DNA from: Raineya sp964654605
GTDB taxonomy: Bacteria; Bacteroidota; Bacteroidia; Cytophagales; Thermonemataceae
Direction: 5' to 3'
Length of the DNA stretch: 64,000 bases
NCBI GenBank assembly: GCA_964654605.1
Contig: CAZZLW010000071.1
Span: 7,401-71,400, forward strand
Below, piece after piece: positions 51,332-59,732 of the stretch (the stretch's first letter is position 1; each line of letters opens with the position of its first letter). The notes beneath the pieces are model-generated. The model did no database searches, had not been told where the DNA came from, and was given only the letters and a program-made list of their open reading frames with translations. The position numbers and the translations under genes were made by a program.

Positions 51332-52142
51332 TGTAAAGGTTGAAGTATGAGTCTGATAGTGCTTGGCTTTGTTCTGAGCTTCCAAAAGGCAAGTGGTTGA
51401 TGATACACTCATTTTTAATTTCATTGAGTAAGTTTTGTAGTTTTTCGCTGTATTCTTCTTCGGCACTTATCACCATATCAGCATATTTTATGCCAGTTTT
51501 GATGATGCTTTCAAAAGTAGCTTGAGAAAGATGCTCTACGGCGGCATCATCAATATCCAACATTTTTACTTTTTCTGCCAAATCTTTACCAAACTGGTGG
51601 TTGAAATGGTTATCAAAAATGCTGAAAATAGATTTGGTATTTTGGAAAATGGGGTCTTTGCGATAGGTAGTTTTCAGATACATTGGGATAAAGCTAGTCA
51701 TCCAGTCGTTGCAGTGGATAATATCGGGAGCCCAGCCTAATTTTTTGATAGTTTCTAAAACACCTTTGCAGAAAAATATTGCTCTTTCGTCATTATCTTC
51801 AAAAAAGCGATTGTCTTTATCAACAAAAACAGATTTTCGGTGGAAATAGTCTTCGTTATCAATAAAATAGACTTGCATTTTAGCATTGGGTACAGAGGCA
51901 ACCTTGATAGTGAGCGGTTTTTCTTCATCACCTACCGAGATATTGATACCCGATAGTCTGACAACTTCGTGGAGGCGATTTTTACGTTCATTGATTGTAC
52001 CAAAGCGAGGCACCAAAATTCTGATTTCCATTCCCCTTTCTTGCATAGCTTGTGGAATGTGTCTGACGAAATCGGCTACTTTGCTGGTTTGGAGAAAAGG
52101 GGCTATTTCACTGGCAACGTACAAAATACGAAGTTTTGACAT
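51312..52142 (-). CDS. Short glycogen/starch-synthase-like protein (N-terminal GT5 domain only)
   Basis: A 276-aa protein matching only the N-terminal domain of glycogen synthase: ILYVASEIAPFLQTSKVADFVRHIP (given in two parts, normally KTGGLADV), ILVPRFGTINERKN, VYFIDNEDYFHR, then DIIHCNDWMTSFIP. The C-terminal GT-B domain that binds ADP-glucose is absent, and the KTGG motif is changed to QTSK. It is therefore unlikely to synthesise glycogen alone and may be regulatory or bind an acceptor. Its end overlaps the DUF4270 start by 20 nt. Similar short proteins occur beside panC/glmS in other Bacteroidota, so this is a lineage feature and not a local truncation. Confidence 0.8.
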   Translation of the reverse strand: MSKLRILYVASEIAPFLQTSKVADFVRHIPQAMQERGMEIRILVPRFGTINERKNRLHEVVRLSGINISVGDEEKPLTIKVASVPNAKMQVYFIDNEDYFHRKSVFVDKDNRFFEDNDERAIFFCKGVLETIKKLGWAPDIIHCNDWMTSFIPMYLKTTYRKDPIFQNTKSIFSIFDNHFNHQFGKDLAEKVKMLDIDDAAVEHLSQATFESIIKTGIKYADMVISAEEEYSEKLQNLLNEIKNECIINHLPFGSSEQSQALSDSYFNLYNELSSR

Positions 52143-52269
52143 AGACGAAAAGATTAGAATAGATACGAAGCACAAATTCGGGTGCAAGTTACGAAAATTT
52201 TTTCAAAAATTATTCTTTTTTCAAAAAAATCTTTTCATACTTGCAGATTTTTACAAACTAAAAGGCTTT

Positions 52270-52974
52270 TTACCTTTCAAGAAACTCCCAAACTTGCTCT
52301 GCTTGCCAATAGCTTAAAAAAAGATACTTTTTTTCGTTGTTAAGAAGCAAAAGTTTATCTGCGTATTCAAGAGCAAGGTCAATTTCGTGTGTGGAAAGCA
52401 GTACACATTTACGCTCTTCTTGGGCAATTCTTTGGAATAGTTGTAAAATTTGCTTCCTAAAATATACGTCGAGAAAAGCAGTAGGTTCATCAGCCACTAC
52501 TACAGGGGTATCTTGGGCAATGGCTCGGGCAATCATTACCCTTTGTCTTTCGCCATCACTGAGATTTTGCAGATTTTTGTTTAACAAGGCTTGTACTTCC
52601 GTTTTTTGGATAGCTTCTTGTATGGCTTGGGTATCTTTTTCTTGCATTTGGGCGAGCCAGTTCAGGTGGGGGGTTCTGCCCAGCAGTATAGTTTCATAGA
52701 CATTGAGAGCATAAGCAGAAACAGGCGTATTGGGGAGTACAATACTGATGGTTCGGGAGATTTCTTTTGCAGAAAGTTCCTGAATATTTTTTTGAAAAAT
52801 CTTGATTGTGCCTTCAAATTTCAGAAAACCGCTTATACATTGAAGCAAAGAAGATTTCCCTGTTCCGTTTCTACCTAAAATACAAACTAGCTCGCCTTGC
52901 AGGCATTGAAAGTTGATATTTTCAAGAATTTTTTTCTGCCCAAACGAAAGCGATACATTTTGAATCTCAACCAT
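52270..52974 (-). CDS. ABC-transporter ATPase, FecE/BtuD type
   Basis: A 234-aa ATP-binding subunit. Motifs in order: Walker A GRNGTGKSSLLQ (~residue 36), Q-loop region with SIVLPNTPV, signature LSDGERQRVMIARAIAQD, Walker B VVVADEPTAFLD and switch His in LLSTHEIDLAL. The order and the YALNVYETILLGRTPH segment fit importers of cobalamin and ferric siderophores. The ATG at 52974 lies inside the last codons of the upstream nuclease gene, giving an 8-nt overlap. No permease gene is next to it. It may serve the binding lipoprotein at 45522; that link is only an inference. Confidence 0.88.
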   Translation of the reverse strand: MVEIQNVSLSFGQKKILENINFQCLQGELVCILGRNGTGKSSLLQCISGFLKFEGTIKIFQKNIQELSAKEISRTISIVLPNTPVSAYALNVYETILLGRTPHLNWLAQMQEKDTQAIQEAIQKTEVQALLNKNLQNLSDGERQRVMIARAIAQDTPVVVADEPTAFLDVYFRKQILQLFQRIAQEERKCVLLSTHEIDLALEYADKLLLLNNEKKYLFLSYWQAEQVWEFLER

Positions 52975-53848
52975 TGAGTTTTTTTCTGATTGTAGCAATT
53001 TCTTTTTTGGAAATTCCAGTTAGCTCTGCAATAGTTTCATCATCAAAACCCTTTTGGATAGCTTTTTGAACAACCTCTTCTTTGGCTTTTTCAATGCCTT
53101 TTTCAATCCCTTCCTGAAATCCTTTTTCCATACCTTCTAAAAGCGTTGTTTCCAAAACATTTTTCCAATCGCGAGCATATTTTTCGCTTTGTATATATGC
53201 GGCTCTTTCTTTGGGCGAGTAATTGGCAATTTCAGCGGTACGGAATAACTTTGAAAACACCCTTTCTTTCACTTTGGGAGGCATCTGGTCTAATTTGGTG
53301 AGATTTTTTAACACGTAAAGCCATTTATCCAAATGATTTTTCAGCTCTTTTTCCTGCTTTTCAAATTTGGGCATTTCAATATAAATAAATCGCAATTTCT
53401 CATTAAAAACTTTTCCTGTATGCTTTTCTATCAGTTGCACATCGTGAATGTATTGTGTGGGGTGGGTATCGTCAAAGGTGAAATCCATTAGAGCAATGGT
53501 ATAAACTGCATTGAGTTTGAAGTTCCAGTCGCCAGTGGTGGCTTGCTCTTGCAGAGGAAAAGTGGCATAATAAAGACTTCTGTCTTTGAAATAAAGTTGT
53601 CTTGCTTTTTGTAGTTCTACGATATACTTTTCACCCTTATCATTTTCGCAATAAAGGTCAAAAATGGCTTTGCGGTCTTCGGGGGTATTGCCCAAGTTTT
53701 CGGTTTTAAGAAAATTTAGCGTTTTGATTTTACCCTTTTCAGGTAATAGACTTTCCAGAAAATCAATGAGTAAGTCTTTGTTTTCTTCTGTTCCAAAAAT
53801 TTTTTTGAAACCAAAATCAGTAAAAGGATTGATATAACGCCCGGGCAT
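52967..53848 (-). CDS. PD-(D/E)XK nuclease / putative transposase of the Rpn family
   Basis: A 293-aa protein of the recombination-promoting nuclease (PDDEXK_2) family. The family N-terminus is NPFTDFGFKKIFG. The catalytic core is visible: Asp in AIFDLYCENDKG and Glu-x-Gln in YIVELQKARQ. The C-terminal ~50 residues hold a repeated KG-rich coiled segment (KGFQEGIEKGIEKAKEEVV) and a helix-turn-helix-like end (ELTGISKKEIATIRKKL). I start at the ATG at 53848, which begins at the family motif. These genes mobilise DNA or act in defence; they rarely have flanking repeats, and I see none. It overlaps the ABC ATPase by 8 nt. Confidence 0.85.
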   Translation of the reverse strand: MPGRYINPFTDFGFKKIFGTEENKDLLIDFLESLLPEKGKIKTLNFLKTENLGNTPEDRKAIFDLYCENDKGEKYIVELQKARQLYFKDRSLYYATFPLQEQATTGDWNFKLNAVYTIALMDFTFDDTHPTQYIHDVQLIEKHTGKVFNEKLRFIYIEMPKFEKQEKELKNHLDKWLYVLKNLTKLDQMPPKVKERVFSKLFRTAEIANYSPKERAAYIQSEKYARDWKNVLETTLLEGMEKGFQEGIEKGIEKAKEEVVQKAIQKGFDDETIAELTGISKKEIATIRKKLNG

Positions 53849-54054
53849 ACTTGTTTTTTTCCACAAAAATACTAAAATTTCGCTTTCTAAAAAACTTATC
53901 CATCTTTGCAAGGTTTATTGAATCTGAAAAAAAAATTGGCTTTCAACAACTTAAAGTGTTTGCTTTTGGGAAATTGCTTTGAGTTCATCATAATTCATTT
54001 ACCTTTTGGACTTTGGAAGTATCAATGGAAAAGGCTTAAAAATCCCACTACAAA

Positions 54055-55578
54055 ATGAAAAAATTTTGGCTACTATATTTGTGTCTGTTTTTATTTGAAG
54101 GGTTTGTGGCAAATGCTTTACCTACGGATACGCTGTTATTTCCTGCTCGGAATGCTACATCAGTTCCCAGTAATGTTCGCCTGAAAATTTATTTCAACGA
54201 AAATATCCAAAAAGGCACTGCGGGTAGTGTGAGAATTTTTGATGCTACGAGTAACAATCAAATTTTTTTCATTCCAATTACTTGCAGTTGTATTACGGTT
54301 TCGGGAAATTCGGCAGAAATAGTAATGCCTGCTTCGCTTTCTTTCAATCAGGTGGTTTATGTTCTGATTTCCTCAGGTGCTTTCAAAAATATGCTCAATC
54401 AGGATTTTGCAGGCTTTGATGATGCCTTCGATTGGCGTTTTTCTATTGCCAATGGGCTTGTTACGCATCAAAGTTTTAACCCTGCTCCCAATACGCAGTG
54501 CCTTTCTTTACAACAAAACACCTTTCAAATTACGCTTTCTGCTCCTGTAATGGCAAGTCCTTCGGGAAAAATCAGAATTTATGAAAAAGCGACAAATACG
54601 CTACACGAGCTAATTCCTGTGCAAAGTTCTCGGGTACTTATTAGTGGGCAGGCAGTTTCTTTTTTGATAAATCAGCCCTTACAGCCTTTTCGGGAATATT
54701 ACATAACCATTGACCCTGGAAGTTTCAAAACCTCGGCAGGGGCAGTGTATGAAGGTATCTACGATAGTTCTGTATGGCAATTTCGTACCACTCTGGCAAA
54801 GCCGCAAAGCACCCAAGCAAATTTATCGGTCTGTGCAAGTAGTTCTGTTTTGTTGAGGGTTACTCACCCTACTGCTACGCAATTTCGTTGGTACAGAGGT
54901 AGCAATCCTAATCCTATTACCAATGCCATAGGGCAGGTCATCAGTACAGACACGGTTCGTATCCAGATTACGCAGAGTACTATTTTGTATGTGAGTGCTT
55001 GGCAAGCGGGTTGCGAAAGCGAAAAAACGGCTATTGAAATTATTGCAAATCCATTACCTAACCCCACCTTGCCTCCTGCTGAAATTCGTATAGGCAGAAA
55101 TGTTCCATTTACATTAGAAGCCAATGGTGGCGTATTGTATCAGTGGCAACCTTCGGAAGGGCTTTCCTCGCCCAATTCAGCTATTACGCAAGCTATCGTA
55201 ACAGAAAATACGGCTTTTCAGGTAACTATCACCAATGCCGAAGGGTGTAGCGTAGTGAGAACCGTGCGGGTGGTTGTTGATGATAGCGAAAAGGATTTCT
55301 TCTTACCCACACTTTTTAGCCCTAATAATGACGGCATACACGACTATTTGAGGGTTATGGGAAAAAATATTGCTGAAATAGAGTGGAGCATCTATGATAG
55401 AAACGGAAAACTGCTGTATCGGACTCGCAATGTATCAGAAGCTATGAATACAGGTTGGGACGGCACTTTTCAGGGTGTTCCTCAGCCCCAAGAAATGTAC
55501 ATCTGGACTATTCAGGGGAAATTTTCAGATGGCTCACCACTTCCTCAAAAAGCGGGCAATGTACTTCTTTTGCGTTAG
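54055..55578 (+). CDS. T9SS type B sorting-domain protein with Ig-like domains
   Basis: A 507-aa secreted cell-surface protein. It has a signal peptide (MKKFWLLYLCLFLFEGFVANA), two SbsA-type Ig-like repeats (ATSVPSNVRLKIYFNENIQ and ... NTFQITLSAPVM ... YYITIDPGSFKT; residues ~35-125 and ~145-235) and a Ser/Thr-rich linker with one or two further Ig/PKD-like units. The C-terminal sorting domain is FFLPTLFSPNNDGIHDYL ... WDGTFQGVPQPQEMYIW (about 416-507). The last is the type B (gliding-motility-associated) signal for secretion by the type IX system and attachment to the surface. The ligand is unknown. It is a single gene. Confidence 0.9.
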   Translation: MKKFWLLYLCLFLFEGFVANALPTDTLLFPARNATSVPSNVRLKIYFNENIQKGTAGSVRIFDATSNNQIFFIPITCSCITVSGNSAEIVMPASLSFNQVVYVLISSGAFKNMLNQDFAGFDDAFDWRFSIANGLVTHQSFNPAPNTQCLSLQQNTFQITLSAPVMASPSGKIRIYEKATNTLHELIPVQSSRVLISGQAVSFLINQPLQPFREYYITIDPGSFKTSAGAVYEGIYDSSVWQFRTTLAKPQSTQANLSVCASSSVLLRVTHPTATQFRWYRGSNPNPITNAIGQVISTDTVRIQITQSTILYVSAWQAGCESEKTAIEIIANPLPNPTLPPAEIRIGRNVPFTLEANGGVLYQWQPSEGLSSPNSAITQAIVTENTAFQVTITNAEGCSVVRTVRVVVDDSEKDFFLPTLFSPNNDGIHDYLRVMGKNIAEIEWSIYDRNGKLLYRTRNVSEAMNTGWDGTFQGVPQPQEMYIWTIQGKFSDGSPLPQKAGNVLLLR

Positions 55579-55623
55579 CACAACTTTTTCTGTTCTAAAA
55601 GCGTTTTGCAAAATAAAAATCTA

Positions 55624-56481
55624 ATGAATGCTTTACTTTTGCTTGCTGTAATTTTGCTCGTTTTGCTTGTAGCGGGTGCTGTGGTCTATGCTTATTTGTA
55701 TCGTTTTTTGTTCAAAACAGCCCCTAATAGTCCTCAAAACTTTTTACAAAAGAAAGAATTTACAGAAAAAAAGCGTATTCTTTTTGCAGGAGATAGCCTC
55801 ACTTGTGGCAATATGAGTGCCAATTATACCGAAATGGTAGCTAAACAACTTGGCGAGCATTATGAGTATATCAATGCAGGAGTAAATGCGGATTTGGCTT
55901 ACAATCTATTGCAAAGACTTGATGAAATTATTGCTTGCAAGCCACAATTTGTGAGCATACTTATTGGTACAAATGATGCCAATGCTACGCTTTTCAAAGA
56001 AAATCAGGCGGTTTATCAGAAACTGAAAAAACTTCCACAACCTGCTACAATTTTTTGGTATGAAGAAAATCTTTGCAAAATCGTAGAACGTCTGCAAAAT
56101 GAAACTTCTGCCCAAATAGCACTTATTTCAATGCCTGTTTTAGGCGAAAACCTGCATCATAAAGCCCACACACACATCAGAGAATATGTAGAAGTAGTGA
56201 AAAAAACTGCCCAAAAGTATCAGGTAGCTTATTTGCCTTTTTATGAAAAACACGTAGCATTTTTGGAGCAAAAGCCTGCTACTCGCAAGCAATATCACCC
56301 AAACCACAAACTTATTGAACTTGCAATGTTTCAGCGATACATTTTAGGTAGAACCTGGGACGAAATTGCTCAAACACACGGCTTTCATACAGTTACAGAC
56401 TTCATTCACCTCAATAGTGTAGGGGCAAAAATACTTGCTGAATTAGTTTGTGAGTGGATTGAGACTACAACTAAATTTTAG
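55624..56481 (+). CDS. SGNH/GDSL-family hydrolase, membrane-anchored
   Basis: A 285-aa esterase-like enzyme. An N-terminal hydrophobic segment (LLLLAVILLVLLVAGAVVYAY) is a signal anchor. The SGNH blocks are visible: nucleophile motif LFAGDSLTCG (Ser in GDSL), INAGVNADL (block II Gly), LIGTNDAN (block III Asn) and FIHLNSVGAKILAELV (block V with Asp/His, here reading H-L-N). The active site should be extracytoplasmic. The substrate could be a lipid, acetylated sugar or other ester. I use the ATG at 55624. Its end overlaps the convergent aminotransferase by 11 nt. Confidence 0.83.
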   Translation: MNALLLLAVILLVLLVAGAVVYAYLYRFLFKTAPNSPQNFLQKKEFTEKKRILFAGDSLTCGNMSANYTEMVAKQLGEHYEYINAGVNADLAYNLLQRLDEIIACKPQFVSILIGTNDANATLFKENQAVYQKLKKLPQPATIFWYEENLCKIVERLQNETSAQIALISMPVLGENLHHKAHTHIREYVEVVKKTAQKYQVAYLPFYEKHVAFLEQKPATRKQYHPNHKLIELAMFQRYILGRTWDEIAQTHGFHTVTDFIHLNSVGAKILAELVCEWIETTTKF

Positions 56482-57613
56482 CCAATTTTTCTACCGCTTT
56501 TTCCAGCGTTTCATTTTCTTTGGCAAAGCAAAAACGCAGAAGTTTATGGTCGTTTTGTTTGTTGTAAAAAACTGACAGCGGAATAGGGGCTACTCCAAAC
56601 TCTTTGGTCATACGGATAGCAAAATCTGTATCTTTTTCTTCCGAAATTTTGGCATAAGAAACAAGCTGAAAGTATGTGCCTTCCACTTTTTTTAGTTCAA
56701 AGCGTGTATTCTGCAAAAGATTTTGAAAAAAATCGCGTTTTTCTTGGTAAAAGGCACCAAGTTCTTGGTAAAGGCTCTTTTCTTTCAGAATTTCGTAAAA
56801 AGCTACTTGTGCAGGCAGATTTACACAAAAAACATTGTACTGATGAACTTTGCGAAATTCGTTCATTAAATTTTCGGGGGCAACTACGTAGCCTACTTTC
56901 CAGCCTGTAACGTGATAGGTTTTGCCAAAAGAAGATACTACCAAGCTACGTTTGGCAAGTTCGGGATAGCGTAAAACGCTCTCGTGAGGTTGGTTGTCAA
57001 AAATGATATGTTCATACACCTCGTCGCTGATGATGAGAATATCTGTGTCTTTGGTGAGTTTTTCTAATTCTTGCAAATCTTTCTTTTTGAGCGTGCTACC
57101 TGTGGGGTTGTGTGGGGAGTTGATGAGAATGAGTTTGGTTTTTTTGGAAATCAGTTTTTTGACCTGTCCCCAAGGAATGGAAAAATCTTGTGGGTTAAGC
57201 TCCACAAATTTAGGAACACCTTTGCAAAGACGTATGGCGGGCAAATAGCTATCATAGACAGGCTCTATGAGAATAGCTTCCTCATCAGGATTGAGCAGAG
57301 CCATAATAGCTGTAAAAATAGCTTGGGTAGCACCCGCAGTAATGGTTATTTCTGTAGCAGGGTTACAAGTGAAATGGTAGGTTTCTTGGATTTTTTCAGC
57401 GATTTTTTCTCGTAGAGGCTCATAGCCTTGCATAGGAGCATACTGATTAAATCCTTTTTTCATTGCTTTGCTTTTGGCTTCAATGAGTTTGGGGTGCGGC
57501 GAGAAGTCGGGAAAGCCTTGCGAAAGATTGATAGCCCCATACTCTTTTGCCAAAGCACTCATTTGCGTAAAAATGGTTGTTTTTACTTCGGGCAATTTGG
57601 AAAATAGTTGCAT
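56471..57613 (-). CDS. Class I/II PLP aminotransferase, methionine/kynurenine type
   Basis: A 380-aa fold-type I aminotransferase. Cofactor features: the Schiff-base Lys in SSFGKTYHVTGWKVGY, Asn and Pro of SPHNPTGSTLK, and Asp/Tyr of ILIISDEVYEHI. The N-terminus GAINLSQGFPDF and the QYAPMQGYEPLRE substrate loop match the YbdL/KAT branch, which uses methionine, glutamine or kynurenine with 2-oxo acids. The ATG at 57613 is chosen over an in-frame TTG nine bases upstream. It is the last gene of the ytxH-icd-tlpA-aminotransferase run. The exact substrate is not decided by the sequence. Confidence 0.88.
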   Translation of the reverse strand: MQLFSKLPEVKTTIFTQMSALAKEYGAINLSQGFPDFSPHPKLIEAKSKAMKKGFNQYAPMQGYEPLREKIAEKIQETYHFTCNPATEITITAGATQAIFTAIMALLNPDEEAILIEPVYDSYLPAIRLCKGVPKFVELNPQDFSIPWGQVKKLISKKTKLILINSPHNPTGSTLKKKDLQELEKLTKDTDILIISDEVYEHIIFDNQPHESVLRYPELAKRSLVVSSFGKTYHVTGWKVGYVVAPENLMNEFRKVHQYNVFCVNLPAQVAFYEILKEKSLYQELGAFYQEKRDFFQNLLQNTRFELKKVEGTYFQLVSYAKISEEKDTDFAIRMTKEFGVAPIPLSVFYNKQNDHKLLRFCFAKENETLEKAVEKLAKI

Positions 57614-57648
57614 AGTTTTCAAGTTGCAGGATACTTCTCAAAAAAGAT

Positions 57649-58137
57649 TTACTTGTTTTGCAGTAACTCCTCAATTTTGGCATCAATCACTTGTGGAGTT
57701 TTAGGGGCACCATTAACAATCATCAGTCCTTTTTCATTGAGTACGATATTGCCTTTTTCGTCTATTACGATATTGGTCGGATAGCCTTGTACGCCCCATT
57801 GTTGGGCAATGGAGCGGGCATTGGCAATGTGTTTGTACTCAAATTTTTCGGTAGTCAGAAAATTTTTCAGTGTTTCTTCGCTATCGGTGCAGAGTGCAAG
57901 AAAAACTACATTTTTATCCTTGTACTTTTCTGTAAGTTTTTGCAGATAAGGAATTTCCATCAAACAAGGTTTGCACGCCTTGAACCAAAAATTTAAGACA
58001 ACGATTTTACCTTTCAGTTCGCTGAACTTAATTTTTTCGCCTGTGATGGTGGTAGCTTCAAAATCGGTAATTTTTTGGGCAATCCCGCTTGTGGTAATTG
58101 CCCAAAAGAAAAGAAAAAATAAAGTTGCTTTTTTCAT
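57649..58137 (-). CDS. TlpA-family thioredoxin-like protein
   Basis: A 162-aa periplasmic thiol-disulphide oxidoreductase. It has a signal peptide (MKKATLFFLFFWAITTSGIAQ) and a thioredoxin fold with the CxxC active site in FKACKPCLMEIP, preceded by LKGKIVVLNFW. The TlpA/ResA-type insertion KDKNVVFLALCTDSEETL is present, and the cis-Pro region is GVQGYPTNIVI. It probably reduces disulphides, for example in cytochrome c maturation. It starts 12 bp after the icd stop and is co-transcribed with it. Whether it reduces or oxidises is not settled by sequence. Confidence 0.9.
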   Translation of the reverse strand: MKKATLFFLFFWAITTSGIAQKITDFEATTITGEKIKFSELKGKIVVLNFWFKACKPCLMEIPYLQKLTEKYKDKNVVFLALCTDSEETLKNFLTTEKFEYKHIANARSIAQQWGVQGYPTNIVIDEKGNIVLNEKGLMIVNGAPKTPQVIDAKIEELLQNK

Positions 58138-58149
58138 AAAAAACGTTCA

Positions 58150-59151
58150 TTATGCAAGATTTGCAATTACATTTTGGGTAAAAGTTTTGGTATTGGCTTT
58201 TCCGCCCAAATCACCTGTGCATAGATCTTTTACGGCAAGTGTTTTATCCAAAGCCGTATCAATGCGTTTAGCCACTTCATTTTCGCCCAAATATTCCAAC
58301 ATCATAATAGCAGAACGCAAAATAGCCGTAGGATTGGCAATACCTTTGCCAGCAATATCAGGAGCAGTGCCGTGCACGGCTTCAAAAATAGCGACTTCAT
58401 CACCAATATTTGCACCGGGTACAACCCCCAAGCCGCCTACCAAACCCGCACACAAATCGGATAGTATATCGCCGAAAAGGTTAGAAGTAACAATTACATC
58501 AAATTGTTCGGGTTTGGTAACCAACTGCATACACATATTATCAATAATTTTATCGTTCCATTCTACATCAGGGTAGTCTTTGGAAACGATTTGTGCCGCT
58601 TCCAGCATCATTCCACCCGATTTTTTGAGAATGTTGGCTTTATGAACTACGGTTACCTTTTTGCGTTTGTACTTTTTGGCATACTCAAAAGCCGCTTTCA
58701 CGATACGCAAACAGCCTTTCATTGAAATACGGCTGATAGAATCTACAATTTGCAGGCGTTCATCATACAAAATTAAGCCTGAATACAAACCTTCGGTATT
58801 TTCACGAAAAAGCACTAAATCTACATCTGTAAAACGCGTATTGATGCCTACTGTATTTTTGCAAGGACGCACATTTTGGTATAAATCATATTTCTGACGC
58901 AAAGAAACATTGATGCTCTTAAATCCACCACCTACAGGGGTTTCTACGGGACCTTTGAGGGCTACTTTGTTGCGTTCAATAGATTCTAAAAGGCTACTTG
59001 GCATTAGTTCGCCATATTTTTCGTAGGCAGTTTTGCCTGCGATTTGTACTTCCCATTGGATAGGGGCATTTGCCGCCTGAAATACTTCCTGAACGGCTTC
59101 TACAATTTCTGTTCCTATCCCATCACCGGGTATGAGGGTTACGGTTTTCAT
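58150..59151 (-). CDS. NAD-dependent isocitrate dehydrogenase-like enzyme
   Basis: A 333-aa beta-decarboxylating dehydrogenase. Substrate and cofactor motifs: LIPGDGIGTEIVEA, the phosphorylatable-Ser loop FKSINVSLRQKYDLYQNVRP, FRENTEGLYSG, KANILKKSGGMMLEA, DVIVTSNLFGDILSD and FEAVHGTAPDIAGKGIANP (Asp/Ile pattern for NAD+). The SINVSLRQ loop resembles NAD-linked isocitrate dehydrogenase of the mitochondrial type more than LeuB, which has EAVLLRLR-like sequence. It would oxidise isocitrate to 2-oxoglutarate in the TCA cycle. Its ATG overlaps the ytxH stop (4 nt). Isopropylmalate or homoisocitrate activity is not excluded. Confidence 0.85.
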   Translation of the reverse strand: MKTVTLIPGDGIGTEIVEAVQEVFQAANAPIQWEVQIAGKTAYEKYGELMPSSLLESIERNKVALKGPVETPVGGGFKSINVSLRQKYDLYQNVRPCKNTVGINTRFTDVDLVLFRENTEGLYSGLILYDERLQIVDSISRISMKGCLRIVKAAFEYAKKYKRKKVTVVHKANILKKSGGMMLEAAQIVSKDYPDVEWNDKIIDNMCMQLVTKPEQFDVIVTSNLFGDILSDLCAGLVGGLGVVPGANIGDEVAIFEAVHGTAPDIAGKGIANPTAILRSAIMMLEYLGENEVAKRIDTALDKTLAVKDLCTGDLGGKANTKTFTQNVIANLA

Positions 59152-59456
59152 TCTTTATGCTTGATTTGTTCCATTAAGTTTTCTACGTCTTTCAAAAGGG
59201 TTTCTGCTTTATTTTTAGCTTCATTTACTACTTGTTCGCCTTTGGTTTTTGCCATACTGATATGCTCTTCTTTGCCTTCTTTGAGCTTTTTGAGAAACTC
59301 TAAAAGTTGCTCACGCATTTTTTTGAGCTGATACGTGAGTTTTTTGCGTGTTACTTTGCCTTCGTTGGGGGCAAAAAGAACACCCAAAATAGCCCCTACA
59401 CTCGCACCTACGAGTAAGCCTACCCAAAAATGGTCTTTTTTTGAATTGTCTTCCAT
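59148..59456 (-). CDS. YtxH-like small membrane protein
   Basis: A 102-aa protein with a Gly-rich transmembrane motif (VGLLVGASVGAILGVLFAP) followed by EGKVTRKKL and a long charged coiled coil (LKKMREQLLEFLKKLKEGKE ... NEAKNKAETLLKDVENL). The GxxxGxxxG helix, the LFAP.EG motif and the amphipathic tail match YtxH (PF12732). YtxH is stress-linked in Bacillus; its molecular function is unclear. The ATG at 59456 (MEDNSKKDH) is preferred to the longer frame. It is the first gene of the icd operon. The 311-bp region between it and the next gene holds the structures listed separately. Confidence 0.85.
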   Translation of the reverse strand: MEDNSKKDHFWVGLLVGASVGAILGVLFAPNEGKVTRKKLTYQLKKMREQLLEFLKKLKEGKEEHISMAKTKGEQVVNEAKNKAETLLKDVENLMEQIKHKE

Positions 59457-59543
59457 ACAACAAATTTTTAGTTTGGCTTGCAATTTACATATTTTAGGAA
59501 AGATTTTTGGAAAGAAAAAAAATTTTTTCGCCTTAAAACAAAA

Positions 59544-59565
59544 AAGTTTCCCAAACAGGAAACTT
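59544..59565 (-). terminator. Possible leftward terminator in the intergenic region
   Basis: An 8-bp stem (AAGTTTCC at 59544-59551 against GGAAACTT at 59558-59565). On the minus strand it is followed by TTTTTGTTTT. It could end an unannotated leftward transcript from the region to its right. Confidence 0.5.
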
Positions 59566-59594
59566 CTTTGCGTCTTAATAAAACAACATCATCG

Positions 59595-59622
59595 CTTCCT
59601 TGCTTTGTGATGTGCAGGGAAG
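59595..59622. repeat. Intergenic hairpin
   Basis: A 9-bp stem with one G-T pair (CTTCCTTGC at 59595-59603 against GCAGGGAAG at 59614-59622) and a 10-nt loop. No T-run follows. It could be part of an RNA structure. Confidence 0.5.
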
Positions 59623-59625
59623 GAA

Positions 59626-59652
59626 TTATTGTGCAACAAAGTTGCATAATAA
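59626..59652. promoter_or_regulatory. Operator-like palindrome, upstream copy
   Basis: A 12-nt arm TTATTGTGCAAC (59626-59637) and its near-perfect complement GTTGCATAATAA (59641-59652), one mismatch, flank AAA. The core is TGCAAC-AAA-GTTGCA. A second related site starts 9 bp further right. Confidence 0.6.
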
Positions 59653-59660
59653 AATTTTAA

Positions 59661-59679
59661 TTTGCAACAAAATTGCAAA
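59661..59679. promoter_or_regulatory. Operator-like palindrome, downstream copy
   Basis: TTTGCAA (59661-59667) and TTGCAAA (59673-59679) flank CAAAA. The core resembles the first palindrome (GCAACAAA-TTGC). The centres are 31 bp apart, about three helical turns, which favours binding of two dimers on the same DNA face. Confidence 0.6.
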
Positions 59680-59701
59680 AATATTTGTAAAATTTTTTCG
59701 T

Positions 59702-59732
59702 TTGTTTTTTGAGGAATGTTTTGTTAGCTTTG
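59702..59732 (+). promoter_or_regulatory. Promoter of the TPR gene
   Basis: TTG (59702-59704) - 20 nt - TAGCTTTG (59725-59732) matches the Bacteroidota consensus closely, 36 nt before the start codon. The palindromes lie just upstream of it. Confidence 0.7.
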
